NCBI GenBank assembly: GCA_947179485.1
Contig: OX359246.1
Span: 10,478,001-10,542,000, forward strand
Length of the DNA: 64,000 nt
Direction: 5' to 3'
Origin: Allacma fusca
Lineage: Eukaryota > Arthropoda > Collembola > Symphypleona > Sminthuridae
Shown here: piece after piece, positions 26,284 to 40,603 of the stretch
Layout of the letters: each line of letters starts with the position of its first letter
Numbering within the stretch: the first letter of the stretch is position 1
Translations under genes and position numbers: made by a program
The notes under the pieces: generated by a model
Told to the model about the DNA's origin: nothing
Databases searched by the model: none
Seen by the model: only the letters and a program-made list of their open reading frames with translations

Positions 26284-27384
26284 AAAAAAAACAGGATAAA
26301 ACTCATTGCTGCTGCATCTTTTTACGGAAACGGTCATCCCGGGGATTCGAGAGGCAATTAGGCAATTTGATAGAAGGTAGAGACCAAATAGGATTTAGGA
26401 TACCAAATAAGTGTCCTATACTGATTGTGTCCCGAGTGCATCCGTGGTTATAAAAGGACTGGGCCATGTATAGGGAATAAAATCTCTTATAGTCCCATTG
26501 ATTCCAATACTTATATTATTTTAGACTCTCTGTAGATATGTAATAATGTGTGTGTGTGTACCTCCGCTCAAACTTTTATTCCGCTCATGTATTATGTATG
26601 TATTAAGAGTCCTTAGCCCTCTGAACAGATAGAATGAGGGCGGTGATCTCCCTATATCTTTTGGGTCTTGTGCATTAGCCTTTACATACATACATAAATA
26701 AATACATGCAACCCTACATGTTTTTTTTACTTGCTGCTCAAGTAAGACCCTAATTGCTCTCGCTCCGTATACGGTACTCCGTGTCCCTGCCTCTGTACTG
26801 TATACATACAGTCTGTGTATAAATTTGGGCTATGGAAAAGTATGTGTGCAGGGATCTTGTGTAACATGACAAGGACGTTGGATTCGTCCCTATACACTTG
26901 ATTTTTTTAATATTCCGGCTCCTATGCTTTCCTTTACATTTCAAGGGGGAATAACCAGTTCTGTATCTATAGTAATAATTATATTCTTAAACCTTGCTTT
27001 AAACCACCCAACACAAGTTTCACTGATTGTGAGCCAGTGAGTGAGTGAGCTACTCTCAAAAAATTTAACATGAACATTACAGAGTAGGATCGTGGTGAGA
27101 TCTAGTGAGCATTTCCAGAACTATAGGATTCTCAACTTGCCCCAAAAACGTTCCAGCGGGCTTTATAATCCCAGCTGGGCTCCATGCGAGACTCTATTCA
27201 CCTGTTCTTTAAAATTCCAGAAATTATCTAAAATTCTTAATGAATAAAGACCCGGGTCACTGAAGTGTTAAGGGGCACATCGGTGTACTTAAATACTGTA
27301 TATTGACAAAAATTTGATTATTTGTCTCAGTCACTCATCACCAACAAGTTAAACCTTGGTTGTAATTTACAGGAATCCTGTAAC

Positions 27385-27914
27385 GAATCAGGGTTGGTTT
27401 GGTTTAAACCAAATGATTTAAACCATGGTTTAAACCAAACGGTTTTTTTTAAATAAAAACCAATGGTTTAAACCAAACACCTAAAATTTTAATATTTTCA
27501 ATCCAAAATGCTTATGTTTCGTCGTGTACAAAACTTGTGCAGTTACTGTGATATTGTGTAGTTAAACTTTAGTGAAGTTAATAATACTATTAGCTTTTAG
27601 TCTTGTACATTTAGAAATTCGGAATCGTTTGCAAAATGAAAAATGCCAAACTTGTGTTTATGCAGCAAAGTTATCGTTAAAATTATATCTAAATTATTGA
27701 ATATTTAATATATGCTTTGTGATACTAACTGAGTTTGGGAAATAAGTAAATTTGTTCAAATTCACATGTTTTAAATCGTTAATGAATGTTTTGAATTGAA
27801 AATTCGTTTAAACCAAAAAAACCTGGTTTAAACAAAAAAAAAACGGTTTAAACCAAACAAAACCTGGTTGTTTGGTTTTTTTTTTGAAAAAAACCAAAAA
27901 AACCCCCAACCCTG
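27385..27914. mobile_element. Probable hAT-type element with GGTTTAAACC ends (0.53 kb)
   Basis: Inverted ends CAGGGTTGG (27389-27397) and CCAACCCTG (27906-27914) enclose repeated GGTTTAAACC / AAACCAAA words near both sides. The 8-base repeat CCTGTAAC lies at 27377-27384 and 27915-27922, but four extra bases (GAAT) separate the left copy from the terminal repeat, so the left boundary is slightly irregular. There is no coding capacity. Confidence 0.72.
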
Positions 27915-28522
27915 CCTGTAACTGAAGTTAATCCAGTCAATAGTTTAAATCTCCAGAAACTATAAAAGATAGAGCTCGTATATTAGAAATCCCTTATGTT
28001 CGGGAGTCTCAGCTCTGTTGTCTGTAATTCCTGAGAAAGCTTAAAACGGCTGGGAAGCTCTGCCTAAACCTATATTTGTTAAAGTAGCTGTATTTGTGTG
28101 AATTGAATAAAATACTAATTGTTATTTAAATAACGCAAATTTATATCTGCTGTGACAGTAGCCAAATTATTTAATCTTCAAAAAATTTTAAAGATCTGAA
28201 AGCAGAAAAAATTTCTATTTGGGAGCAGATTCAAAATTGTGAAGAAGCTTCGAAATTATGCGAAGATCTTATTTCAAAACCCACAGAATAATGAAGCTTC
28301 TATTGTGAAGGGGCTTTGAGGGAAATTAAGGAATGTGAAAGAGGACTTGGGAACAGGATCCTGGGAAAGAGGAGATAGTTGAGCCCATAGCGGTCATGAA
28401 GTCATGACAGATCAAATGGGGCTAAGTCTTGTCTCCCGTTTGGAAAAGGGAAGATGTTATAGATGCAATCAGCCAGTGAACAATGACACGTGTGAGGATT
28501 CCATCCCTTAAAAAGGGCCCAC

Positions 28523-28539
28523 GCTCACTCACTCACTCA

Positions 28540-28584
<45 letters not shown>

Positions 28585-28602
28585 ACACACACACACACAC
28601 AC
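28523..28602. repeat. (ACTC)n then (AC)n compound microsatellite
   Basis: About five CACT units lead into an AC array interrupted once by AATC, about 80 bases in total. Confidence 0.95.
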
Positions 28603-30510
28603 ATAAAAAAAGCTCTCGACAATAATTAGTAAAAGGTATACGTAACTATCCATAAGTAATCATAAGAGATCCAATGACTACATAAAAGTTAACAATTGGC
28701 TCCAAACCCTTTTACGGGACAGGACTTGTGTCCAAACTTGGCGAAAGTAAATGCTCTTCCCTTCCATTCTCTAGCCCTCAGTCAGCCAGAGGAGCACATG
28801 CTACTAGATATCAACTCTTCTCACACTATACTATACACACCTCTATACACTAGCGTAATCAGCTATTCTGTTACCCTTCCACGTCCCAAACTTCAACTCC
28901 AATTCTGGCCATACCCGATCCTCACAATCAGACCATGTCCTCAAAAAAGAGAACAATAGGATGGAAATCCGTAGAGTGTTTTTCAGGTGGAAAAAATCTC
29001 AAGTCCGATCTCACAAATTAGAATCTCACAAAAACATATAGATACACATATAACATAGATATCTGAAATTGTATTATGCGTACATATCAATAATACAGAT
29101 CACAGAGCCAAATAAGAACTCTCAGCTTTCTCATCACACAGGACGAATTTTTCTCTTACATCCTCCTCCTTCTTGTAACCATTTAATTTGTGAGATTCTC
29201 CGTAAAAAAAACACTTTCTCCATATAAGAGCCCTAAATTTACTGCTCCACTACTATACTAATCCATACGAAGTTCAAGGGAGGAAAGTTATAGTCTTGTA
29301 TCTAAGTAGGCGTGACAGTAAGTAAACAAGTTCAAATTCCCTTATAAATTCCCCTTCACACTTGTTTACATAACAAATTTGACCATTTAAAAAAAATCCA
29401 GTTCATCCCTTTACATTTGTCAGAAATAAATAGCTAAGCCCCGCAGTTGTGTACAAATTCAATAATCCCCTGTCAAATTTAAAAATTCCCCTGTAAAAAT
29501 CTCCAAACTTGAGTCATTTTGTTTTTAAAAAAAAAGAGAAATTTTAAGCTGAGAAATTTAAAGTAAGTTTTTAGCTCAGAATTTATTGAACATAGGCTTT
29601 GAGGTCGTGCAACTTTATGGGCTGATCACATAACGATTACCTTTCCCCAAGGGCGGAATTTATTTATTTAAAATTCATTTCCCCCCCCCCCGGATGTGAT
29701 CCTATGTATGTAAATCCCAAATGTAACTTTCTTACATTAATCTGATACGAATTGACGGTCCCACTTTGAAATTTATATGTGACTGATATTGCATAATCCT
29801 TGGGAAATTATTCGCTGAATAAATTCTTTTTTTTTTTAAATAGGAGACACGCTCCCACCGACAAACACAAACGTAACATTTCGTAAGGAGCTAAAATGCT
29901 CACAACCCGGACACCTGGGAATGTTTAACTTTTCCACACGTAACTTTTATTTTCCTATTGCGGGTGAAGGAGATGGGGGGAAAAAAATGAATGAAATTCT
30001 TTCATGTAATATGCATGAGGACTGTTAAAGGTGTGAGCTGGATAAGAGCTCCGTACAGGAATTACAATGATTATGTATATGCGACACTTTCCGCTCCTTC
30101 TGCATTCAAATGCATTGTCATAAGAAGACAGTCCGAACTTGCCCTTGTGGTGTGGCTTATGTGTGTGTTTTTTTTTTCACAGGAGTAAAAAGGTACTCAC
30201 TCATATGGGAACGTGCAAGTCTTATAAGTCACCTTCATTAAACATTTTCTGAGATGATCCTGGAGTGATAAAACCTTGTAGAAGGTAAAGGCTCTGGTGA
30301 TATCTGTACATACATATGTTCTGTATCTACTCTGTATAAAAAATCAGGGGAAAAAATTCCCCATCCCGGAGTCCTATTATTAAAGTTAAATGCAACTTTG
30401 GGCGTAAGTTTTGTAATGGTGCAATAAGACATCCGTTTTGTATGTAATCTGCGGTTGTAAAAACTGTGATTGTAGTTTCTCTCAACGTGTGTTGTATATG
30501 TGTATGACAC

Positions 30511-30534
30511 TGTGTGTGTGTGTGTGTGTGTGTG
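30511..30534. repeat. (GT)n microsatellite
   Basis: Twelve GT units. Confidence 0.95.
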
Positions 30535-33500
30535 GGTTATTGCATATATGTTTCGTATGTATATCTTGGGCTTTATATTATTTAGCAGCTCCTACAAGCT
30601 CCTCAATGATATCCAAAGGATAGTTCCACAATGCAATGCTTTAGCTTCAGAATCTTTTTGTGCACATGTACAAATGCTTTTTTTGACTCACATTGCTGTA
30701 AACCAGATGGCCAAATAGTGGCATTGTTAACTCCTAACCCTGTCCTCAACGACTTTGTCCTGACTTGGTTTCCTATATTAAGTACACGTGCATTTGCTCA
30801 ACGTCTTATATATGCCCACAACAGAACACAGGAGGGCAGTCACATATACCAATCAAATCGGGAATCTATTCCAAGGAATAACACACAACAGCCCAACACC
30901 CAAGTGGTCATGTTTACAGTTGGGCTTCCATGTTTCGAAATAGTCCAACTGGTCCCATAAGGAATCTAAACAAATTTTTTTTAAATAGCAGAATATTTCC
31001 CTACAATAATTACTCCATACAAAATAAATTCAAAACAAATTCATCCACCTTCGAGAATCCACACCGAATTTGAACAACTACTGTATGAGAATTCTGAATA
31101 AAATTTAAAATCTCCTTTTTTAAAAAATCAACCTTAAAAAAATATCACTTTCATAAAATTACATGTGCTTTTTTATGAAGTTTAAAAAATACCCTTTAAA
31201 TGTATGAGAAGTAAATTTGAAGGGTTAAAATTGGGTAGAATTGTAAATTTGATCGAAATTCTACCAGAATTTGGGAATTGTATTAAAAATATTTGGGGCA
31301 TTTTTGGAGTTCTTTCTCGAGGAGGGAAATTGAAATTCAAGAGGGAAATATTAGATTGTGATAAAATTGAGAAGATGAATAATTATTAGAATTGTGATAT
31401 TTAGATATTTTGTAAATTTGGGGAAAATGAGACTGGGGGGAATATTTTGAGGATGTTTCTCAGACGGATTTTTTCTCAGTTAATTCCTAAAAAAGGAACA
31501 GTTGTGAGGAAATGAGGAGCATCTGCTCCTCTGTGGAGTTTCCATTCACAGAGCATCTTCACCGCAGTGTGAAGTCTGGCTTTTGGTGTAAGTACTATCT
31601 ATGTATACTGCTTGGATGAGTGTAGTACTGTATCAAATTATCTATGCATAATATGTTGTAAGGATAGATAGTACAGGCAGGTAAGCAATAAGTATAGGTG
31701 TTCCCGCCTCTGACATTCTCAGGCGTATCAGGTTTTTGAAAGACATGTTGGAAGCACTGTCCATGAATTGCTAGACGGAGATATCTCATACATGTGCATT
31801 CATTCACAATTACCTCCTTGTGCTTTTTCTTGTGTAACTTTATTTTTCTGCGGGAAAAAAAAGAATCCAAGGAGAGAGACACAAGAGGGAAAGACAGTAG
31901 ATATGTACATATAAGGCTATACTATACACACTACTGTCTGATTAAATGCTGATGGAGTAAAAATCATTTTCTGCCATTTGGCTCATGACAAAAGTCCACA
32001 GGAGTGTACATATGGTGTGTGTGTGTGTTTGTTCTTGCACATTATCAACATCAAGGTTGAGGATTTTGAAGAGTTTTTTTTTTCCTATACCGAACCGCGG
32101 AGATTATTGTGTGAGCGCTGACAGCCGGTGGATTATAATTCTTTAATTTTGACAAATGTTACATTTAATATTTTCAGCATAAGTAATTGCTTTTGTGGAT
32201 TTTCAATCCTTGGGAATTATATCATCATTCCAAATGGGGAATTACATTATCTTTTTTGGGATCCCCTCACTTGTAACGAAGCAGATGAAGAGAAAGGAAA
32301 TGAATTCATGATGCGAGGAAAAGTGAAGAAAAAATAGGATTCTGTCTTTTTTCTCTCCCCCCTCCCCCTCTTATGACTCTTGTTGGGAGTTTGGGAGTGC
32401 ATGGCCAAAAAAGGAGGAAATCAGCCCAGGTGTGGATGTTCCTTGAGTGTAAAAAAAGATATGGTTTTGCTCTGCATTGTGTTTAAATATAGAGAGATGG
32501 AAGCATGAATATATATTCCATATATTAGAACAAAATCCAGGGAATTTTTCCCTACAAGAATCCTTTTAAGCCTGAAAGATTTCAGGTGCTTTCTTGTGTT
32601 ATGTGAGTCCTGGGTGTGTGTATGTGAATTGTAGTGCTTTTGTAAATTAGGAATTTATGTGTAGCTATATGTACATATGGATATTTGTATACTCACAATG
32701 TAAGTACATACTGTAACATGTGTGTGCACGAGCTAGAAATTTGCTGTTTATGATAACTTGAGTTTCAACCAAGTCAACAGAGCTGAAATGTAATTATTAT
32801 TATTCTCTCTTGATTTTTTTTTAACACGTTCCTTCCAAAAATATTTTAGCCATGACTTCAAAGGATACAAAAAAAAAGTTTTTCTGATACTAGCAGCTGC
32901 TCTTCTCTTGCTCAACTAATTTTCTGATGATCCATTGCGGTTGTGATCCATGACCGATTTTGTGAAGGGAATTATTGAAACTTTTATAAATTTGAGGGTA
33001 GTTTATGAGAATATGATTTGGACAAAATTTTATTATAAAAACTCAATTTTCGTTTTTAAAAAATTTTCCCGATTTTGTAGGCATTTTTTAATTGATTGGG
33101 CACCGTTGATTTTTTTTAGTTCCTTTGGGGTCTCCATCCGTACATTCACAGGCTTTTGGTAAGGAAGGAAAATGCGATTAATTGTGCATTTTAGCACTGG
33201 TAATAATTTCCCGTAATTTTTTATCACGTTAAAAATTATTTTTTCTAACAATTCCTTTCTAGCAATTCAGCATTCTTCAGAGGGTAAGTGCTGTTTTAAG
33301 AATGTTGTGCGTATTCGGTATTGAAAGTCACATTCAGGAGTTAATATGCTGAGACTAGTGCCATCTCTGGGAGGGAAATGAAATCTTTATTAAGGAAAGC
33401 TTGCGGGAATAATTGTACACACAGGGTTGACCAGTATATAACTTTTCTGGTTGGATTAAAAATCGAAAATAGAAACCACAGAATCTAAATGTTTGAAATG

Positions 33501-34689
33501 TTATTAAGTACATCTTAAAGGTACATACAAGCGTTAGGTAAAATTCGCAGTGGAAAATATATTAAAGCCGAACAAATAGCATAGAAAATACAGAATACGA
33601 CTTGTGAGAATACAAGCTACATAATACTTTGAGATAGGCGCATAATTTCTGGCCTGCTACAGTTATTTCAATTCATGGGCTTACACTGGCGAAGCTTTGA
33701 ATTCATCAGGCTGGATCAGCTGAATTAAAATGTATAAACAAATTGAGAAAAAACAATGCAACCAAAGTGATTTTCCAGCATCATACTGTTAAATTAGACT
33801 TTCTATTTGGCTAATTTAAAGCGAAGTGTAAGGAATTTTTTCACTTACTTGTCAACGGTAATCTAATTTTTGATTGCTTTCGAAAGTTATTTGGCTTTTT
33901 AAGGAAAAGCAAATCCCGTTTTTCGGTCGTGGTATTTCATGACCGTCGGTTTCCAGGGTATACTTTTAAGATAAATATTAATATGTATAAATATTCCTTA
34001 TCCGGAAATGTAAACATATATATTAATATAATAATTTATTAAAATTTATTTAAAAAAAATATGTATATATATTAAAAAATATTTCCCTTGAAATTTTTAC
34101 TTCGGAAACCCTTTAGATACGGATAACAATTTTTGCCATTTCTTTCGGGGGCAACTTGAATGAATGAGGAATAATTTGAAACTGGGCACATCTATTAAGG
34201 ATACTCCAAACTAACGATGACGAAAAAATCAGCCTTGACCGTTTAAATTGGAGTACTCGCAAAAATTGTAAATAAACTAACTACTAACATTTGTTGCATT
34301 TTTTAACGGATTTTCATTTTTTTTACCAGGGAATTTTTAAATTTACGGACATTTGAGAGGGAAAATGGTTTGTTAGCAGGGATGTTTAACTTTATTAGAG
34401 ACATCAGATTCAGCAGAGAAATTCAAAAATTATTTTCGAGGGAGATTTACATAAATGCGACCCCTCGGGGCGACTCGATTGAAAATTTAAATAGGGGTAA
34501 AATACAGTCGAGGTCAATTTTGTAATGAAAATCGCATGATTATATATCAGGCATTCTAGAAACACCTACAAAACTTTTGCAACAAAAATCAGATTTTCTC
34601 CTTTGGTATCAGTACGACCCTTTTTTGGACACATGCTGTGGTCTATATAGTGGTGGACTACATTACTGGCTCTCATGACCGGTAAAATT

Positions 34690-34812
34690 ATGTTCTGTAC
34701 TGATGTTCCTGTAATATGTTCATGCTGATTCCCAACTCCTGGGAAAATCCTATGACAATTATGGTACTCATGTTACAAGAATTTCACCTGATGTACTTTT
34801 ATTGTGTACGTT
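34690..34812 (+). pseudogene. Gustatory-receptor exon-2 relic
   Basis: It resembles the middle of exon 2 of the intact receptor at 38228-39584: TTCTGTACTGATGTTCCTGT, then CCCAACTCCTGG, AAAATCCTATGACA, ACTCATGTTACAAGAATTTC and CTGATGTACTT align in order with 38,815-38,920. A short insertion after the first block and frame-breaking changes destroy the reading frame, and no exon 1 or 3 is found next to it. It is a dead fragment left by duplication in the cluster. Confidence 0.75.
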
Positions 34813-36029
34813 AAATGACATGCGTTTATGTAATTTAAAAACTAAAGTACCAACGTTTGGAGCTATGGATTCGTCATATTAAATTAGATTCATGGTTTAG
34901 CAATAATGCGCATTATGTATATGAAATGAACATTGTGTTAATTAATGTACTATGTAATTTTGACATTAATGTGCATTATAAAATACCCGATCAGCCTAAA
35001 TGTGCCAAGCAAAACACTAAAGAAGCAGTCAAAAACGAGCCGAATAACTAAAAAAATAACTGATCAGCAAAACGTGCTAAGTCAGTAAAGGGAGAAGCAC
35101 CACAAAATGCGTTCAACAGAGTAACAATAAGAGCTAACTGTAATACCCTAAATCATAAATATGAATAATTATTGTAATTATCTTACAAAATCAATAATAA
35201 AAAATACATACCATACAAATGTACGTTTTCAGCAAACCTTTTAGTCAAATTGAAAACACGGACGAGGGAGTTCATTATGTCCCGGGTTATGGTTGTAAAG
35301 GCTTTGGCCAAAAAATCGACCTGAATAAAATTATTATTATTATTATATTATATCCCGGGTTGGAATTGGGCAAATTTCTTTGGTACATAATTGTTGACAT
35401 TCTCTGCCACATTTTGAGACCCTGCATGAAAGTCATCACTAATTTCCAAAATCCATTCTGAAAGAAGCTCAACAATTTTTAAGATTCCCGTTGGCAAAAC
35501 AAGTTCCATTTTAAAAGTCATGGAAGTAAACCAAGTGTTCTACAATAAAACAGTTTTGAAAAATACTTGCCAAAAGATCAGCGAATTTGAAAATCCCGTT
35601 CGCAAAAAAAATGGTTTCGGTTTAAAATATCATCCCGTCTTCCCAAAAGGTCCAACCCATCAGGACATCTATCTCATTTACATATGTGATGGATAAATAA
35701 TGTAATCGATAAATCTTACAATAGATGGCTGCAGCGTAACATCCCTGGTTTTGGACACATGTAATCGCATATGCTCATTAGTGGGACAATTAAATTTACT
35801 AAAGCCAAATGAATGACCCCATCTGTTTAAAAACAATTCACCTCTTACGTTTTACAGCCCGCTCATACTGGACACAAAACATATTCATTCTTACTACAGA
35901 TAGTAATGGATTACCACAAGGTTACAACATGTTGGTCAAGGTAGTCTCATATGCTATCCAAGATGAAATGTTACGATCGTTAATAGCAAACACATGGTCT
36001 AGAGAAGCGATATGTCTTACGTCCAATTT
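34813..36029. other. Intergenic, no gene recognised
   Basis: AT-rich sequence with short open frames lacking domains. An (ATT)n run lies at 35,330-35,345, with CCCGGGTT on both sides of it (35,281 and 35,355). Confidence 0.5.
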
Positions 36030-36340
36030 TTTAGGGGGTTTTTCAGCCCCCTAGTAAAATATCCTTGTCTGTACGTCCGTACGTCCGTGTGTCCTTCCGC
36101 ATGATTACTCACAAACTACTGGTCCGATTTCAATGAAATTTTGCATGGATATTACTAGTGTCAAAAGTAAGGCTGAGTTTGTACTTGGTTGAAATCGACC
36201 GGATAGTTTTTGAGAAAACATTTATTGAAATTTTGAACTTCAAATTGGAAGTCAAATGACAGTTATCTCCAAGCCTACTGAATCGATTTCAATGAAATGT
36301 TTTGTGAATATTGCTTATTTAAATAGTAATGGTTGTGGAT
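36030..36340 (+). repeat. Dispersed repeat with AGGGGG hairpin start, copy 1
   Basis: It begins with a small palindrome (AGGGGGTTTTTCAGCCCCCT) followed by CTGTACGTCCGTACGTCCGT. The part from about 36,110 (CACAAACTACTGGTCCGATTTC) to 36,325 aligns with 43,868-44,060, sharing CAAATGACAG, TATCTCCAA and ACTGAATCGATTTCAAT. Both copies are in the same orientation. Confidence 0.7.
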
Positions 36341-36811
36341 GAAATCGGCCCGATAATTTTTTTTTCGAAAAAATCGAAAATTTTGAAAAAAAAACCTCCA
36401 AAGCCATCCTACTTTGACGGCGGTAGCTGACTCCACCCAACGCGAAGCCTCAAACCTATCGCGTAGCAAGGATTTTCTTATGATAGATTTCACTGCGGGA
36501 AGACACAACGCTGAAAAGCCTTCTTTCACTTCGGCAATTCGGCACTAATTACCGGTAATTATTTTATACATAACATGTTTACTTCCGGTCACTTTGTTCT
36601 ACTGTATTTATCATAATTGTCCTATTTTTCCAACAACTAAAGACTTATTTCCGTCGAAGTGCCAAATTAATTTTTTTCGGATATTATTACAGTTAATTTA
36701 CAAGTATTCGATGACCCTTTATAACTCGTGTCAAAAATTGAAACGAAGTGAAACCAAGACGACATACATATGTGCTGGACTATTAACAAGTCATTAGGGA
36801 TCAGTGCGGGG

Positions 36812-37761
36812 TAATACTCCTCATAATAATAATTAAATAATATTAATTATTATTAATTATTAATATTATTAATTATTAATAATCATAATTATAATTGACC
36901 AAACCGATCCGATTTTTTAGAATTTCTAATTTTTATTGACCGAACCGATCCATAAAGTTTGGATGGCTTAATAAATCCGATCCGTTAGGTGACCTGATTT
37001 TCGAATCCGATCCGATCGGATTTCAATAAACACAAATCCGAACATACCATCCCACGATTATCCGAAATAACGAATTTACAAATACTGTTGAGTTGACGTT
37101 AATCACTACGTTGCTATATGATTCAGTTTATTAGGATTTTTCTAATTTATTAACAAAAGGTATTGTGTAAATTATAATCACAAAATGTATACAAATCGAA
37201 GTTACAGCCATAGTTTTCACCACAGTTCTACAGACTTGGCTCTCCATCAGCTCTTCACGGTCATACAAGCAATAATGGTTGGACTGTTGGAAGTGACAAC
37301 CTACCTTTGATTGAACTTCTGGAAAATTCAAACCAAACTGGAACGTATGTACGTGGCCTTAGATGACAAATAACCCGAGTTATAAATCTAACCGAATTAG
37401 TTTCCTGCCATGAAACAATGTTTGCCTTAAATGACACTGGGTTTTCGAGAGCCATGTGGAGAGTGCTAAAAGTTATGCTTGGACGACGGAATGCAAATTT
37501 GATGTTCGCGGTTCAGGATTTTTTCTGATTGACCGTTGTCGCAAATTAAATTCGGATATCTGTCGGATCATCCGAAATCTCATTTTAAACATCCGAACCG
37601 AACGGCTAACTCAAGAAATGTATCCGATCCGATTCGTAGCCGCAATTCTTATTAATGTTTAGACTCCAATCCGTTCGGATAATTACCGCATACGATCAAT
37701 TTTAAATCCGATTCGATTATTTCGGATATCCGGCTTAATCCGAACCAAGTGCTGAGCATTA
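36812..37761. mobile_element. Non-autonomous hAT-type element (0.95 kb)
   Basis: Inverted ends TAATACTC / GAGCATTA lie inside exact 8-base direct repeats GTGCGGGG (36804-36811 and 37762-37769). The words CCGAACCGATCC, ATCCGATCCG and TCGGAT cluster near both ends. The left side also contains a TAATTATT-rich stretch. No transposase frame is visible. Confidence 0.8.
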
Positions 37762-38227
37762 GTGCGGGGTCTGACCTCCAGCCAGAAATCGATGAATTAA
37801 GCAGGAAGGAAACATCAGGGATATACAAACATCATAGATTGCGATCTAGATTAGTTCGGTCCCGAACATACCTGTTCAATAAAAGCTCTTGGAAATAGAT
37901 AAAACTTTCCAAAAAATTGCCTTAATCATTGAAAAATAATTGGCGGATTAATAACGGAGCAAAATAGTTAGCGTTGGATCTAAAGCCAAGTAAACTGCTT
38001 CTTAAATAATTACACAGTCGGTTGCCATCAGTCCAAGGAAAGACACTGTATGAGGACTCCACAAACTCGGGAACTCAATTTCATTATCTGTGGTTATTTA
38101 TAGCCTGCAAAACAAATGGAAATATTACCAAAATACAAGAAGACTATACGATACTCCAGCGTATAGTTTTATATACCCCAAATAGAATTTCCGTTTTAAA
38201 TACAAGCTGAAACCTTTTACGTTTAAA

Positions 38228-39584
38228 ATGTTGAGTCCTTATGATTTGAAACTTTACCTACAATTGGTAGAAGTAGCGTCTAAATTGTATCTTATACCTT
38301 TTGAACTTTGTTTGAAGGAAGGAGAACTAGTTGAAATTGTCACTGGAAATCAAAAGCGACGAATCATTTTCATAACAATGTTCATTTATGGGGTATTTCG
38401 AGAATTTCTGACGATATATTTCTTAATTTTGAAAGTTTCTTTTAGCATTGTAGAACCCGCTCAGTACGATGTAGCTCTTCATACTGCATTTACTATTATT
38501 TTCGCATATCCCATTACTATCCAACTTTTGGCGTTTTTTCGAACAGCTGATATTACAGTCCGAATTTTTAATTTGGCCTTCATCGGCCAATCTTGGAATA
38601 CCAAATTGGAAGGTAATTTGTAATTAAATTAATAAGTAATTATCCTAATCCATGGAATTTTTAAAACATGTTTATAATTTGTTATCTCAATCCAAAGGAA
38701 CGCATCATATTTTCCAACGAGGGAAAAAATTCACCTTTCGAGAGAAATTTGTAATTTTACTTCCATATGTGGCTGTGGTTGTTTGTCCCACTCTCGAAAT
38801 CCTACGGGCGTCATTCTGTACTAACGTTCCTGTATTTCAGCTGATCCCCAACTCCTGGCAAAATCCTGTCACATTTTTGATACTCATGTTGCAGGAACTT
38901 TACCTCATGTACTTGTATGCAATCGCTGTCGTGATGTTCATGAAAACGTGCATGTTATTCTTTGAAAATACACAAAGTAGTCTGGGGCAGAAAATAGTCT
39001 CCATGAGGTAAGCTAGCATTTATGTAGAGTCCTGAAGTTTACAAATATTTCAGGCTGATTACATTAATTAAAATAAGCTTCTCTGTCGTTCCTTTATTTC
39101 AAGAACATTAACTCCCCGGGAAGTGAATTTGGATCAATACATGTCGGAGTGTGTGAAAACTCAGATAATTATCCAGCTATTTAATGAAGGCTTCTGTCTG
39201 GGTATATACGCGTTTAAAGTGTTCATGCTAGTTATATCCATCGCGTTGGGCTACTCCGGCATCCGAGTTTTGTCTGGTAATCCTGTTGTGGGTGCTTTCT
39301 TCATTTCGTTGTCAATGTATACTGCTGCTGTGTATGGAGCCTGCTTCGGAAACGCATTTGCCTTGGCGGAGTACATAAAGTTGACAAAAACAGAGCTAGT
39401 GCTACTGTCTAATCAGAGTCATTTGGGCTGCAATAAAATATCCTGGCGTAATAAGAGAATTGCATCCCTGGAACCAGTTGGCATACAAGCTGGACCATTT
39501 TGCACAATTCAAAGGGAATCTACCCCAATATTTTTGGATTTTGCAGTGAGAGGCATCACTACTTTGTTAATTGGAGTCAAGTAA
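38228..39584 (+). CDS. Gustatory-type 7TM chemoreceptor 1 (three exons)
   Basis: Probable ligand-gated cation channel of the arthropod gustatory receptor superfamily, in the plasma membrane of chemosensory neurons. Exons 38228-38612, 38698-39007 and 39104-39584 join in frame across GT-AG introns of 85 and 96 bp (phases 1 and 2) to give 391 residues, a normal length for the family. Hydrophobic segments fall at about 46-70, 82-104, 145-168, 186-212, 262-284, 292-313 and 370-389, seven in all. The C-terminal segment (AGPFCTIQRESTPIFLDF, then ITTLLI) sits where insect receptors have their GxF...TYxxxxxQF signature, but the TYQF motif is not recognisable, so the family call rests on topology, length and gene structure. 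Receptor 2 (56830-58232) has the same structure. AATAAA lies at 39667. The start is the first ATG of the conserved N-terminus MLSP. Confidence 0.75.
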
Positions 39585-40603
39585 AATATAATTTGATCTC
39601 AGAATTTCGGTTATAGCGTTGTTTATTTATTATTATGTGATTTTTTAATATTTGATGTTTTTTTTAAATAAAATCAACACATATGAAAATGGTATCGAAC
39701 ACTACGACTAGTTTATTACGAAGCGACTTATCATACTGCCTAATGTAAGTTTGTTCCTGAGGATTAAAAAAGTTACAGGGAAGAAGTAAGGAGATGAAGG
39801 AGGCCACGAAATACTTTTGCAAACATATATGGCTTAGTTAGCATCATCAGTTTTGACCAACCGCAAGTTGGGTATTGTTTTATGTTAAACCTGTATATCT
39901 CAAAAGTACACTTCTAAGCTTAGGATCTTCCTGCTTCGACCCGGAGTGAGCAGGAAGGAGAAGCTTTTTGTAACCACAGAAAGTTTTCAAGGAAATGATT
40001 CCGAATTTCATCCTTATATTTTACAACCATATGCTTCAGTAACATTGGCTTTCCAAAGAAACCAGAACTATTAAACTAGAGTCAATTTGGATGTATAGAT
40101 AATACTTGGGTGACAATTTATTACAGTGAGATTTGTCTATACTTGTAAACTTGTGATGTTAAGTTAAACACGAGGAAAAAAGATTTTCCCACAGAAAATT
40201 CAATACTTCCGACAGCTTATTGCCAGCATACAAAATATTTTATATTTATACAAATATACATCCCGGTTATGACTATTGTTGGTTAATCCCATAGGTATGC
40301 TTTATAGGCTGAAAGTACCGAATGTTTTATCCAAAAGAAATTGAATTATTTAAATAGGTACACACATAACGTACAAAGTTTCATTGACAAGTACGTAATT
40401 TGGGGACAAAATCTACATGTACATAGTGAATGCAAAATGTCTATAACTGGAAATCCGAGCCCGGCACAGAGTAACTTGACAATTAGGGAAATAAATTAAA
40501 TTTCCTCCTTTGGAGAAATAAGTAACCAAAAATATCAACGCAATGTTCCAGAAATACAACCCGGAAACACTTTTTCCCGTTTGATCCTTCCTGAACCTAC
40601 AGC

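Larger units (their letters stand above)
20295..27376. other. Gene desert, third part
   Basis: No supportable exon. Open frames here mostly translate microsatellites. It is particularly rich in dinucleotide arrays, listed separately. A C-rich stretch lies near 22,045. Confidence 0.55.
27923..34689. other. Gene desert, last part, and transition to gene cluster
   Basis: No supportable exon. It contains a long (ACTC)n/(AC)n array, C12 near 29,681 and (GT)n at 30,511. From about 33,400 the sequence changes to degraded repeat-rich, AT-rich DNA (AT tracts at 33,970-34,090), which continues into the chemoreceptor cluster. Confidence 0.5.

Noticed and set aside
33424..33450. CAGGGTTGACC, hAT-like terminal word
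   Set aside because: No inverted partner or target-site duplication could be found downstream.
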